Positions 26,526 through 35,498 of a DNA stretch of 49,808 bases are shown here, piece after piece (position 1 is the stretch's first letter; every line of letters starts with the position of its first letter). Under the pieces are notes generated by a model, which did not search any database, was not told the origin of the DNA, and saw only the letters and a program-made list of their open reading frames with translations. Origin of the DNA: Archaeoglobi archaeon JdFR-42 (lineage in GTDB: Archaea; Halobacteriota; Archaeoglobi; Archaeoglobales; JdFR-42); the NCBI GenBank assembly GCA_002010305.1, contig MTND01000001.1:5358-55165 (forward strand). The letters run 5' to 3'. A program made the translations under genes and the position numbers.

Positions 26526-26537
26526 TATAAGGTATGG

Positions 26538-26559
26538 GTTTGTATGGCTAATTACAAAC
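26538..26559 (+). terminator. Hairpin after the CPBP gene
   Basis: gtttgta (26538-26544) pairs perfectly with tacaaac (26553-26559) around an 8-base loop, 13 bases past the stop. No T-run follows, so termination is only suggested. Confidence 0.35.
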
Positions 26560-26703
26560 AGTTGGGTAGCTCTATTGTGGGGTGGACATGACTTCTGGCG
26601 GTTGTGGGCACATGAATCATGCTCATATAAGCAGCCATAAAACAACCATCTAAAATAGAAGGAAAACACAAAACCAGAGAACAAGAAAATATAAAAAAAA
26701 TGG

Positions 26704-27000
26704 TCACAGAACAGCGTTGACTTTGAAGACCACTATAGCCAGGAAGACCAGTAGCAAAGGCAGAATCACTGAATCCAGAGCCACCATGACAGACTTTTTG
26801 ACGTCAGTGGCGCTCAGGATCTCCTTGGCGGAAAGAAGCAGAATTAAAAAGACGGTTGCGATGACCCCACCAAACACCAGGCCGACCTGTGTGGTCATTG
26901 AAATAGAAGACATGGAACTTGACAGTGAACTGGAACTCGATAGCGAACTGGATAGTGAGCTAGACATGGAACTGGCCATCGATATGATGGTGGTCATCAT
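26704..27000 (-). CDS. Ser-rich, two-helix membrane protein
   Basis: 98 residues. After MMTTIISMA comes a Ser/Met/Leu low-complexity stretch of some 25 residues (SSLSSSLSSSSSLSSSMSS), then two membrane helices (QVGLVFGGVIATVFLILLLS and SVILPLLLVFLAIVVFKV) joined by a short loop with Lys and Asp. A minus-strand TATA-like CTTAAATATT about 27 bp before the ATG supports leaderless expression. The opposite strand is also open here, but only this frame gives membrane helices. Ser-rich extracytoplasmic tails are often O-glycosylated in archaea; that is inference. Family not recognised. Confidence 0.6.
   Translation of the reverse strand: MMTTIISMASSMSSSLSSSLSSSSSLSSSMSSISMTTQVGLVFGGVIATVFLILLLSAKEILSATDVKKSVMVALDSVILPLLLVFLAIVVFKVNAVL
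26911..26990. repeat. Imperfect 6-12 bp tandem repeats encoding the Ser-rich tail
   Basis: On the plus strand the units gacatggaact, gacagtgaact, gatagcgaact and gatagtgagct follow one another. They encode the Ser-Ser-Leu/Met-Ser pattern of the minus-strand protein and look able to expand or contract in steps of whole codons. Confidence 0.6.
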
Positions 27001-27558
27001 CGATTAATATAATATCAATAGTAATATTTAAGTTTTTCTCTTCCGCAATTTAAAAGAAAGGCATTTTGAAAAGTTTTCAACTTTTTGAAAGATTTTAGAA
27101 ATTTTTATCATTATTATATTCTACCAGAATTGAATTAATGATGGGCATGGAATGATTGGGGGCCTTGTCTCTGGGGGTTTGGAAGAAATCGAGTAAGTAT
27201 AAGTTGTGGATAGGTTAAGAAGAGGCTACAGGATAATTGTGGAAGATCTGACTTTTTTAGCTCAAAATGGATTCTATTGTGCATATTTCTGATCTGAGTG
27301 ATTGGTTTGAATGAAACTGATTGATTTTTTTGGCTCTGATTGAAAAGTTGCATAATTACGTTTTGTTATTGAATCAATCTAAGGTATCTTCATTTTCTTC
27401 GTCCTATATACACGCCTATCACTTTTCTAAGGTTATAGTAATTTCTTAATTTATCAGATTAGGAATGGAATGTTCCGGTAAGTTTATTTAACTGGCCTAT
27501 TCTCATTGAAATCGAAAGTAAAGACAAGTACTACCATCTAACTGTAGGAGGTTAATGA
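27001..27558. other. 558-bp AT-rich intergenic region with a perfect palindrome
   Basis: This holds promoters for the leftward Ser-rich gene and the rightward DUF1616 gene (tttatttaa near 27484). A 15-bp palindrome ttgaaaagttttcaa lies at 27066-27080, about 35 bp upstream of the Ser-rich gene's TATA box, with a half-copy tttttgaaa next to it. No convincing coding frame or RNA gene seen in 27100-27480. Confidence 0.4.
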
Positions 27559-28536
27559 GTGAGGAACTGGGATCTGGCAATGAGTGTTGTGGTCTCAACC
27601 ATTCTCATGGCCATTATTTTTATATTGCCCGAGGCTGGCTATGTAAGAGTAGCTCTGGGATTGCTGTTTGTTCTGTTTCTACCTGGATATGCCCTCATAT
27701 CAGCTTTATTTCCTAAAAAAGAGGATCTGGACGGAATCGAGAGACTTGCCTTAAGTTTTGGGTTGAGTATAGCTGTGGTACCTCTTATAGGTCTAGGTCT
27801 GAATTATACCCCTTTCGGTATAAGACTCATACCCATTGCGGTCTCCGTTTACATTTTTATTGTCATCTTTTCTATAGTGGCTTTAATCAGGCGAAGGATG
27901 TTGTTCCCTGAGGAGAGCTTCCACATACCTTTAAGGGACTTTTTCACAAGTTTGCGTGAGGATTTTTCTTATTCTTCACGACTTGACAAGTTTTTGACTG
28001 TGGTTCTGGTGATAGCCATCCTTGCGGCCATTGGGATGCTGGTTTATGTGATCATAACCCCCAAAGAAGGAGAACACTTCACCGAATTCTACATTTTAGG
28101 CCCGGATGGAAAGGCTGCTGGCTATCCTCACAATTTAACAGTAGGCGAAAAAGCCTCAGTCATCATAGGAATAGTAAACCACGAATATCGGCCAGTCAAT
28201 TACGTTGTGGAAATATGGCTTGTTAACGCTACCTTTGAAAATAACACCACTGTAGTCAACCACATGTACTTCATCGACTCCTTCAACGTCTCATTAAACC
28301 ATACTCCTGTCACTATAGAAGGCAACTGGACACCCCAGTGGGAAATGCTGTACAACTTCTCCATAAACCGAACAGGGCAGTACAAGCTATGGTTCCTCCT
28401 GTTTAAGGATTATGCCCCTCCCCTGCCTGCAATGGAGGATTATGCAGGTAGTGAGGTTCAGCAGAGAATCATTGACGCTGTCGAAGGAAAGATTCAGAGT
28501 TTAAATCTCAACCTTGTAATAAGAGAGAAGGATTGA
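27559..28536 (+). CDS. DUF1616 family membrane protein
   Basis: 325 residues from a GTG at 27559 with taggaggtt upstream; an ATG four bases earlier is in another frame. Four N-terminal membrane helices precede a further helix at about 145-170 (FLTVVLVIAILAAIGMLVYV), after which an outward-facing beta-rich domain with sequons follows (NLTVGEKASVIIGIVNHEYR). This matches the archaeal DUF1616 family, regularly found beside polysaccharide and glycosylation genes and of unknown activity. It opens the glycan locus and is followed 47 bp later by an epimerase. Confidence 0.85.
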   Translation: MRNWDLAMSVVVSTILMAIIFILPEAGYVRVALGLLFVLFLPGYALISALFPKKEDLDGIERLALSFGLSIAVVPLIGLGLNYTPFGIRLIPIAVSVYIFIVIFSIVALIRRRMLFPEESFHIPLRDFFTSLREDFSYSSRLDKFLTVVLVIAILAAIGMLVYVIITPKEGEHFTEFYILGPDGKAAGYPHNLTVGEKASVIIGIVNHEYRPVNYVVEIWLVNATFENNTTVVNHMYFIDSFNVSLNHTPVTIEGNWTPQWEMLYNFSINRTGQYKLWFLLFKDYAPPLPAMEDYAGSEVQQRIIDAVEGKIQSLNLNLVIREKD

Positions 28537-28583
28537 TAAGGTATATCTAATATACTCTCATTATCTATCCATGGGTTGTTTGT

Positions 28584-29471
28584 ATGAGGATCCTTGTAAC
28601 CGGAGCTTCTGGGCAAATTGGCTCATATGTGCTGGAAAGACTGGCTGATGAATATGATGCTGTTGGTGTTGATCTGAAAGTTCCTACAATAAAAGCTATA
28701 AAAGACATCGTTATCAGAGGAGATCTCAGAGACTTCAATTTTGTCAGAAAAGTTGTCAGGGGTGTGGATGTTGTAATCCATCTGGCTGCCCAGGTTTCGG
28801 TGGAGAATAGCTGGAAGGATCCTGTTTATGATGTCGAAAACAACATCATGACGACCATCAACCTTTTAGAGGCTGGAATTAAAACCGGATTGGATAGATT
28901 CATTTACATCTCTTCTGCTGCTGTGTATGGAGATCCCCACCATATACCAATAGATGAGGAGCATCCGAAGAATCCACTCTCTCCTTACGGAGTGAGCAAG
29001 TTAACAGGAGAACACTATTGCAGGATTTTTTCCGAGAAGGTTCATACCGTCATTGTAAGGCCTTTCAACGTTTTCTCTGCAAGAATGGATCCAGCCAATC
29101 CTTATTCTGGTGTTATAGCCAGATTCATTTCCCGAGTAAAGCAAAACCTACCTCCCATAATTTACGGAGATGGACGGCAAACGAGAGATTTTGTTCATGT
29201 CAAAGATGTGGTGAATTTCATAGAGATCGCTCTCAGAAAAGGAAAAAGTGGAGAAGCCTATAACGTTGGTACAGGAAAGGAGACCTCTATTCTGGAGCTT
29301 GCTGAAATTATCATGGATTTGGCTAGAGTTAAAGGTAGCCCAGAATTCGGTAAACCAAGAAAAGGAGACATTAAAAGATCCTGTGCAGATATATCTAAAG
29401 CCAGAAAGCTCGGATTTGAGCCTGAGACCGATTTAAAAAAAGATCTGAAAGATATTTTTGACAAGATTTAG
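28584..29471 (+). CDS. NAD-dependent sugar epimerase/dehydratase (GalE-like)
   Basis: 295 residues, extended short-chain dehydrogenase fold. NAD-binding VTGASGQIGSYV at the N-terminus, DLRD for the second binding turn, the catalytic Ser in YISSAAVYGD and Tyr-x3-Lys in SPYGVSKLTGEHY. VRPFNVFSARMDP and GDGRQTRDFVHVKDV bind the nucleotide sugar. Probably a UDP-glucose/UDP-GlcNAc 4-epimerase acting in the same unit as the DUF1616 protein. The exact sugar cannot be assigned. Confidence 0.88.
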   Translation: MRILVTGASGQIGSYVLERLADEYDAVGVDLKVPTIKAIKDIVIRGDLRDFNFVRKVVRGVDVVIHLAAQVSVENSWKDPVYDVENNIMTTINLLEAGIKTGLDRFIYISSAAVYGDPHHIPIDEEHPKNPLSPYGVSKLTGEHYCRIFSEKVHTVIVRPFNVFSARMDPANPYSGVIARFISRVKQNLPPIIYGDGRQTRDFVHVKDVVNFIEIALRKGKSGEAYNVGTGKETSILELAEIIMDLARVKGSPEFGKPRKGDIKRSCADISKARKLGFEPETDLKKDLKDIFDKI

Positions 29472-29964
29472 AAACAATTGACGAATATAGATCATTGGTA
29501 AAGGAGATACATTCTATTGGTAAGTTATGTTTAGTACATAAGAAAGGCAATTAAAGCTAATCCATTGTTATTTAAAATTATGAGATTGTAATGTTCTCAG
29601 GACTCTAATAGCTTTTAGATTTACTTACCAAAATAAATTAACTCCTCTTTGATTCAATGAAAAATTATATAACTCTGCTGTATTACTAAGAAGATGGAAC
29701 CCTAAGAGGATTTAGCTTAAAGGACTATTTGAGGGTTGAGTCTGAACTGATTAGTGATGGGAGGGCTCAGCTAAGGGAGATCACTCTTTCACTGAATAAT
29801 TATGAACTTAACAACTTCTTTTTCCTTAAATAATTTGATGCTATTTAATCAACTTCTTTATGTTATTATCAACCACTGAAGTGTCATATCTCTCAACTAA
29901 TTCTTTCTAATATCCAAAAAGATTTCACAATCTTTAATATCAACTATCTAGAGGAGAGGAGATA
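29472..29964. other. 493-bp AT-rich gap, possible gene remnants
   Basis: No frame with a start and more than 50 codons is seen. On the minus strand near 29840-29910 a short stretch reads like coding sequence (KELVERYDTSVVDNNIKKLI and stop) without a start, suggesting the tail of a decayed gene. The last bases hold gaggagagg, the ribosome binding site of the flippase at 29965. Confidence 0.35.
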
Positions 29965-31200
29965 ATGTTAAAAAAGTTAATTCAGCAATCCCGAGATCCA
30001 CTCTACAAGAATTCCATCTTTCTAATGGGTTCCTCCCTGCTGGGGGCTGGTTCAGGTTTCATTTTCTGGGTTATAGCAGCGAGATTTTACTCTGCCGAAG
30101 ACGTTGGATTAGCTTCTGCTATTGTTTCAGCTATGAGAATGATTGGTATGTTATCTATATTTGGGCTTGATTTGGCTCTAATAAGGTATATACCAGAAAA
30201 GAAAAACAGATCTGAGACCATAAATTCAGCTATCTTGGTCTCTGCTATTGCTGCCCTTTTGTTCTCGTCAGTTTTTGTGATAGCCGTTGATTTTATCTCT
30301 CCTTCACTTGGCGTTATCAAGAGAGCAGAATATCTCCTTCTATTTATTGGATTTACAGCCTCACTCACTATTTCAGGGATTTTAGGACAAGGGATTTTCG
30401 TTGCGTTTAGAAAAGCTGAATACACTTTTTTACAGAGTGTTTCAACCTTTTTGCGTTTATTCATCCTTCCGTTTCTCATCTCTTTTAATTTTGCCGGCAT
30501 CTTTTTATCTTTTGGGGCTGGAATGGTTCTGGCATTTCTTATTGGGATTACATTGATGCTGAGACTTTTACCAAACAATTTCAGCATTAACTTATCAGAA
30601 CTAAGAAATATGATTGGTTTCTCATCTGGGGCTTATTTTGTAAGGATATCTGAGAATCTTCCTGGACTTGTCCTGCCGATAATAGTTTTAAACGTTCTGG
30701 GATCGAAAGAGAACGCTTATTTCTTTGTAGCTTGGTCTGTTATGTTCTTTATAACCATGATCCCCAGAATGACTTCCATTTCTTTACTTGCCGAGGGAAG
30801 TCATGAACCAGAAAGACTCACAGAGAGAGCTTTTGAAAGCGTCAAATTCGTTTTTTTGCTTACCGTTCTAGCAGTATTTGTTGTTTATGTACTCAGTGGT
30901 TTTGTTCTACAGTTTTTTGGAAAGGAATACACTATAGAGTCCCTCAGCATCCTAAGAATACTGTTGATAGGATGTATTCCATATTCTTTAAATATAGTTT
31001 ATGCCGGAGCTATGCTGGTCAGAAAAAGAATTGGAGGAGTCATAGGGATCTATGGAGGAATAGCCTTGGTCACGATTACTGTCGGATATGTCTTGATGAG
31101 TGTCTTAGGTATTGATGGGGTTGGATACGGTTGGGTTGTAGGGAATTTGACTATCATGGTGGGGGTTTTAGTTAGGCATTATTCTCTGAAGGAAATTTAA
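29965..31200 (+). CDS. Polysaccharide/lipid-linked oligosaccharide flippase (MATE-type)
   Basis: 411 residues with about twelve predicted helices. FLMGSSLLGAGSGFIFWVIA, RFYSAEDVGLASAIVSAMRM and LDLALIRYIPEKK are typical of the polysaccharide biosynthesis (Wzx/MviN-MATE) superfamily. It would flip lipid-carried glycans across the membrane for surface polysaccharide or N-glycosylation. It has a strong ribosome binding site (gaggagagg). The family is shorter than usual (about 480) at the C-terminus, lacking the last two helices. Confidence 0.85.
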   Translation: MLKKLIQQSRDPLYKNSIFLMGSSLLGAGSGFIFWVIAARFYSAEDVGLASAIVSAMRMIGMLSIFGLDLALIRYIPEKKNRSETINSAILVSAIAALLFSSVFVIAVDFISPSLGVIKRAEYLLLFIGFTASLTISGILGQGIFVAFRKAEYTFLQSVSTFLRLFILPFLISFNFAGIFLSFGAGMVLAFLIGITLMLRLLPNNFSINLSELRNMIGFSSGAYFVRISENLPGLVLPIIVLNVLGSKENAYFFVAWSVMFFITMIPRMTSISLLAEGSHEPERLTERAFESVKFVFLLTVLAVFVVYVLSGFVLQFFGKEYTIESLSILRILLIGCIPYSLNIVYAGAMLVRKRIGGVIGIYGGIALVTITVGYVLMSVLGIDGVGYGWVVGNLTIMVGVLVRHYSLKEI

Positions 31201-31604
31201 CTACTATTAGCAAAATCATTAAGTGTTTGATAGGGTATAAAAAATTAATATAATCAATATCTTGGAGAGTGTAATCATTAGAAGAAAAATCAAAAAATTT
31301 ATTGAAAATATTTACAAAATTTAGAATTGTATTCAAGTGAATGGGTTAAAAGTGTAAAAGAGCTAAAACTAGATAGAATATCATCTAGATGTTATATCAG
31401 ACCGAATATGAAAAGAGCTGGAAGAATATAAAAATTTTTTGTGGCATTTAACGTTTTATTTTATTTGGGCCTCACAATGAATATGTATACTTATTAAGAT
31501 GTTTAAAGTAGGTGTTTTTGTCTAATTCATTGTTTTTAATCTCTAATTGTAAATGTGCAAACTCTATGGGATATTAGTTAGTGGGTATAATATAGTACCA
31601 CGTT
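31201..31604. pseudogene. AT-rich gap with a decayed reading-frame tail
   Basis: From about 31309 to 31431 the plus strand has coding-like sequence ending in a stop (LELYSSEWVKSVKEL, then SRCYIRPNMKRAGRI) but no start, and an in-frame stop just upstream. I cannot name the ancestor. The rest is very AT-rich with no structure noted. It separates the rightward flippase from the leftward GT-C gene. Confidence 0.3.
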
Positions 31605-33506
31605 TTATAACTTAAATAAAACAATGCTCTGTGGATTGTCGTATATAAGACTACTATTTATCTCTCTCCTTAGTTCTGTATACCATGCAAAATTCATTCT
31701 CACTTTAGAAATACTTTTGTGGTCATCTTTGTATGTTGAAACAACAACAAGATTATCAATAGCTTCTGTTCTTAACAACAAAAATCCTTCAAAATTTTTC
31801 ATCTCTCCAGTAATTATCGACCCAGCCACTCTGTATGGGTACTCTGGTTGGTAATGAGGTGGCGGAGCGAATGATGTCATCGCTCTATATGTAAGAGTAT
31901 CCACAAAAATTTGTGAACTCGTGTGCATTCTGATCTGCTCTGTAAAATAAATGGCTGATAACTCTGACGATGTGAACGAATCCCTAGTATATTCATTAAC
32001 CCACGGAACAACATCATCATTGTTATTTGCATATGGACTCATTATAAATATAGAAGAGACTACAATAAACAAAACAGAAGCGATGAATATATTCATCTTT
32101 CCAGATACTGAAGAGAACCTAAGTACCCCTATTGCTACAAAACTACTGACGAACACTTCTACATAATACAGCCATCTAATATAAGCAAGAGACGTGAGTT
32201 GTGATACATACGCTATTCCCGTGATTATAGACAAGCATACTAACACACCTAGTATAATAACAACTCTATCTTTTTTTATCTTATTGTCCATGTCTCTTAT
32301 GTTCCTTAAAACATACAAAAATCCTATTAGGCCAAAGAATTCAAGAACATATATTGGTGATAATGTCCATATAACCTCTAAAGTATTTCCAGTAGCAATG
32401 TGAGAAATAGACGGTAGCCCTTTAAGGCCAAAATTCAAAAACTCCAGAAGTATGTAAGATTCGAAAAACTTTGATGCATAAATCCAGTAAGATAGCATTA
32501 CAAGGGCAGTATACATTATGGTTGTATAAGATACGGCTGGAAAATGATATTTGCTAACAAGGTTGAATATGAGTGAAGTTATGTAAAATGTGATAAGAAC
32601 AATTAAGAGAACGAAAGGAGTCTGAGTATGTGACAAAACTATCGTTAAAATTACCAAAACAAACAAAAACCTATATAAATGTCCATTTTTTGAATTTAGT
32701 AAAAGTACTAAATAAAGTGCTAAAAGAAAAAAAATGAATGTAAAAGTCCCACCCCCAAGATAAAAATAACTAAAATATATGTTTATAGTTGAAATTTCTA
32801 ATATAAGAACTGATAGTAAAGAAATGGCCCTATTATTATATAGTCTATCCACTATAAGATATACAAACACTAATCCGATCGATTCGATTGCTGATATATA
32901 AAAGAAAGAACTTTTTAAGCCTATTGATGTTATTTCCGAAATTATGGTGACAAAAATATGTAACATTGGGAAAGAAGAATATAAACCAAACTTAGTTGGC
33001 ACATACCCAGTATCTAGTATTTTATCGATGAACTCCATGTGATAAAATGCATCAGCAGTTGGGGAAGGATATTGATAATATAAACTTCCACGTATAAGTA
33101 TTCCTATTAGAATAATTTTCAATAATACAAAATTATGGATATATTTGATTTTATTATCGATTACCAATGTTTCAATAAATATCAGTAAAGACATTAACGA
33201 TACCGCTATTAGAAACCAAGTCGAACGCGAATATACTCTTGTCAATGATATGGTTGATATTATGAATATCATTATGAATATTAGATTTAAACATATAATA
33301 GCAAGATATTTATGATGAAACTCAATACCAATAAATGAGTGAAAAGTATCATTTCTAAATGAATATCCTATTATAGATGATAGAATCAATATTAGCAAGA
33401 AAATATTAATTTCTACTATGTTAAACATTAGTGAATTAATTATTAAACCAATCATACTTGATAAAATCAAAGTTTTGATTATAATATCATCAAACGTATG
33501 TTTCAC
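31605..33506 (-). CDS. Large GT-C-like membrane protein of the glycan locus
   Basis: 633 residues with about twelve to fourteen predicted helices and a soluble C-terminal domain of about 130 residues. The loop after the first helices holds PTADAFYHMEFIDKIL, similar to the acidic metal-binding loop of GT-C enzymes (DxYYH in oligosaccharyltransferases), and GLYSSFPMLH follows. This points to a polyprenyl-phosphate-sugar-dependent glycosyltransferase. Codon use is extremely AT-rich (many ATA, TTA, AAA) compared with the flanking metabolic genes, suggesting recent transfer. A specific family was not recognised. Confidence 0.55.
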   Translation of the reverse strand: MKHTFDDIIIKTLILSSMIGLIINSLMFNIVEINIFLLILILSSIIGYSFRNDTFHSFIGIEFHHKYLAIICLNLIFIMIFIISTISLTRVYSRSTWFLIAVSLMSLLIFIETLVIDNKIKYIHNFVLLKIILIGILIRGSLYYQYPSPTADAFYHMEFIDKILDTGYVPTKFGLYSSFPMLHIFVTIISEITSIGLKSSFFYISAIESIGLVFVYLIVDRLYNNRAISLLSVLILEISTINIYFSYFYLGGGTFTFIFFLLALYLVLLLNSKNGHLYRFLFVLVILTIVLSHTQTPFVLLIVLITFYITSLIFNLVSKYHFPAVSYTTIMYTALVMLSYWIYASKFFESYILLEFLNFGLKGLPSISHIATGNTLEVIWTLSPIYVLEFFGLIGFLYVLRNIRDMDNKIKKDRVVIILGVLVCLSIITGIAYVSQLTSLAYIRWLYYVEVFVSSFVAIGVLRFSSVSGKMNIFIASVLFIVVSSIFIMSPYANNNDDVVPWVNEYTRDSFTSSELSAIYFTEQIRMHTSSQIFVDTLTYRAMTSFAPPPHYQPEYPYRVAGSIITGEMKNFEGFLLLRTEAIDNLVVVSTYKDDHKSISKVRMNFAWYTELRREINSSLIYDNPQSIVLFKL

Positions 33507-33623
33507 TATGTTGCCTTAGAATTTTTTAAGTTAATAAATATTGCGTCTACATTACAGATACAACATTAATTACATAGTCAGTTTTTGGATAGTTTAAATT
33601 ATTCTTGAAGTAGCTCCATAAAG

Positions 33624-35264
33624 TTAGATTCTTAACTTCTTGATCATCTCTTTTATCTTCTTTTTTTCATGATTACTTTCTTGATATTTTACACTTTTTT
33701 TTGCTAAATCACTATTTTCTTCAAATATTTCTAATAGCACTTTTCCATCCATGTTTGTAAGTACTGGAACATCAAATATATGAAGGACAGTTGGAGCGAT
33801 ATCAATAATAGTTGGGCCCTTTATTTCGAATCCTTTTTTAATTCCTTTACCTATTGCCATAAACAACCCATTTGGCCTGTGAGCGCCAGAATTTCCAAAT
33901 GTCGGCTCTATTACTTTGTTGAAAGAGAACCCAAACATCCCGAAAAATTCGTATCCTTCATTTGGCGTAACTATAAGGTCAGGAGCCTCGCTTAAGTATG
34001 GTCCTTGGTATATTTCTTCTCTTTTATATACATTGGCTACTATCTTATCTCCTGTATCCGGATCTACCAATTGTTTCAATTTATCAGCTAATTCTTCCCG
34101 TAAATCCTCATATTCTTTGCCGGGTTTGACAATACCTTTTGGTTGTCTACCTTCCATATTGATAGTAATACCACCAGTAACTCCAGATGCAAATGCCTTT
34201 GTCTTCGACCAATCGATATCGGAAGTGGAAAAAAAGAACTTGTTTAACAAAAAAAGTCTTGTTTGTTGGCTAACTCTGTCACTGGCGTAGCGTTCAATGC
34301 CGAGTTTTTTAAGAAAATTATATAAGTTATGTGGAGTAAAACCGTGATTAAACAAGAAATATCTCAGTTTGCTCACTATCCCCTTCTTTATCCTCATAAA
34401 ACCCTCTTCTATCAAAAAAAGATTCAGGTTTACAAATTTTCTGAGAGGCCCTTGACCATGGTCTGACATGATAATGAGGACAGTATCTTCATCTAAAAGA
34501 TCAATAATTTTTTGAAGTGCTCTATCTACTATTTGGTAATATCTCAATAATGGATTCTCGTATCTTTTGACCTCGTTTGTTTTATATAGAGGATTTAATG
34601 GATCTAAAAATCGCCATAATTCATGTTCGGCCCTATCTGTCCCATTATCTACTACCATCAAAAAATCAGGTTGTTTGTCTATCCATAAGTATTGTGTTGC
34701 TTTTATTCGCTGCTCTAAGGTTTTTTCTAAGTCTTTTATCAATACATCTGGATTCTTTGCAGATAGTGAGGAGAAGAATATGTTATATTCACCTATTTTT
34801 TTCTTAAGTTCAACTTCAAATTCAGGTGGATAAGTATATCTGGCTTTAGGGGGAGTTAGCATACCTGTAATCATATACCCATTTATTTTGGTTGGAGGAT
34901 ATGTAGATGGTACGTTTATTACTGCTACAGTCCTATTGTATTGACTTAAGATTTGCCAGAGGGTTGGCTGCTTAACAGCTCGTGATGGTTGCATCTCCAC
35001 GGACAACTCATAGCTATTGTATTTCTGTTTGAAGAAATCATAAAAGCCATGCTTTCCAGGATTGCAACCGGTAGCAAAGGAAGGCCAAGCCGGGATAGTA
35101 GCATAAGGAATCGTAGAAGTAAGTTCTCCATGAACACCCTCTTCTATTAATCGTTTAAAAGTAGGAAGTTTTCCCTCCTTAGCCCATGGCTTAATCAGGT
35201 CAAAAGTTGCGCCATCCAAACCTATAATTATTACTTTTTTACCTGATTTTTTTGATATGTTCAT
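33624..35264 (-). CDS. Alkaline-phosphatase-superfamily phosphodiesterase/nucleotide pyrophosphatase
   Basis: 546 residues. IIIGLDGATFDLI gives the first metal Asp; the Thr nucleophile lies in STIPYATIPAWPSFATG; NPGKHGFYDFF follows; MSDHGQGP carries the Asp-His pair and GAHRPNGLFMAIG the late His. This is the type I phosphodiesterase subfamily often found in archaeal glycan clusters. It has no signal peptide, so it acts in the cytoplasm or at the inner face, possibly on nucleotide sugars or phospholipid-linked intermediates. The C-terminus is a Lys/Glu-rich tail. GGTGGG precedes the ATG. Confidence 0.85.
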   Translation of the reverse strand: MNISKKSGKKVIIIGLDGATFDLIKPWAKEGKLPTFKRLIEEGVHGELTSTIPYATIPAWPSFATGCNPGKHGFYDFFKQKYNSYELSVEMQPSRAVKQPTLWQILSQYNRTVAVINVPSTYPPTKINGYMITGMLTPPKARYTYPPEFEVELKKKIGEYNIFFSSLSAKNPDVLIKDLEKTLEQRIKATQYLWIDKQPDFLMVVDNGTDRAEHELWRFLDPLNPLYKTNEVKRYENPLLRYYQIVDRALQKIIDLLDEDTVLIIMSDHGQGPLRKFVNLNLFLIEEGFMRIKKGIVSKLRYFLFNHGFTPHNLYNFLKKLGIERYASDRVSQQTRLFLLNKFFFSTSDIDWSKTKAFASGVTGGITINMEGRQPKGIVKPGKEYEDLREELADKLKQLVDPDTGDKIVANVYKREEIYQGPYLSEAPDLIVTPNEGYEFFGMFGFSFNKVIEPTFGNSGAHRPNGLFMAIGKGIKKGFEIKGPTIIDIAPTVLHIFDVPVLTNMDGKVLLEIFEENSDLAKKSVKYQESNHEKKKIKEMIKKLRI

Positions 35265-35498
35265 GATAGTCCCACCAAAATCCTTTTAACCCTTTTTGTG
35301 ATAGTATCTTAGTTGTGCCTCTCAACTCATCTCTTTTCTCTCTCCTCTTTGATGATCCCATTTCCAACTAGCTCAATTGCTCTCTTTAAAGTATCCTTTG
35401 GTTTATCTACATGGAAATTCTAATATTATTTCCAAACTTTACCATTATACCAAAAAACTGGTTGCAATTATCAACCTCGGCCTTGTATAAAATCGCAT
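35265..35498. other. Gap with possible short coding remnant
   Basis: 234 bp between two leftward genes. On the minus strand around 35312-35410 the stretch VDKPKDTLKRAIELVGNGII, then KEEREKR and stop, looks like a decayed gene end without a start. The ribosome binding site of the phosphodiesterase occupies the last bases. Confidence 0.3.

Noticed and set aside
26717-27007. Plus-strand frame with an acidic Glu/Leu/Asp/Ser repeat tail
   Set aside because: It mirrors the minus-strand Ser-rich gene, which encodes two proper membrane helices and has a promoter; the acidic repeat is the antisense reading of the same units.
27066-27120. T-rich palindromic block as an rRNA- or tRNA-like element
   Set aside because: Only a short AT-rich palindrome; no cloverleaf or T-loop sequence here or in any other gap.
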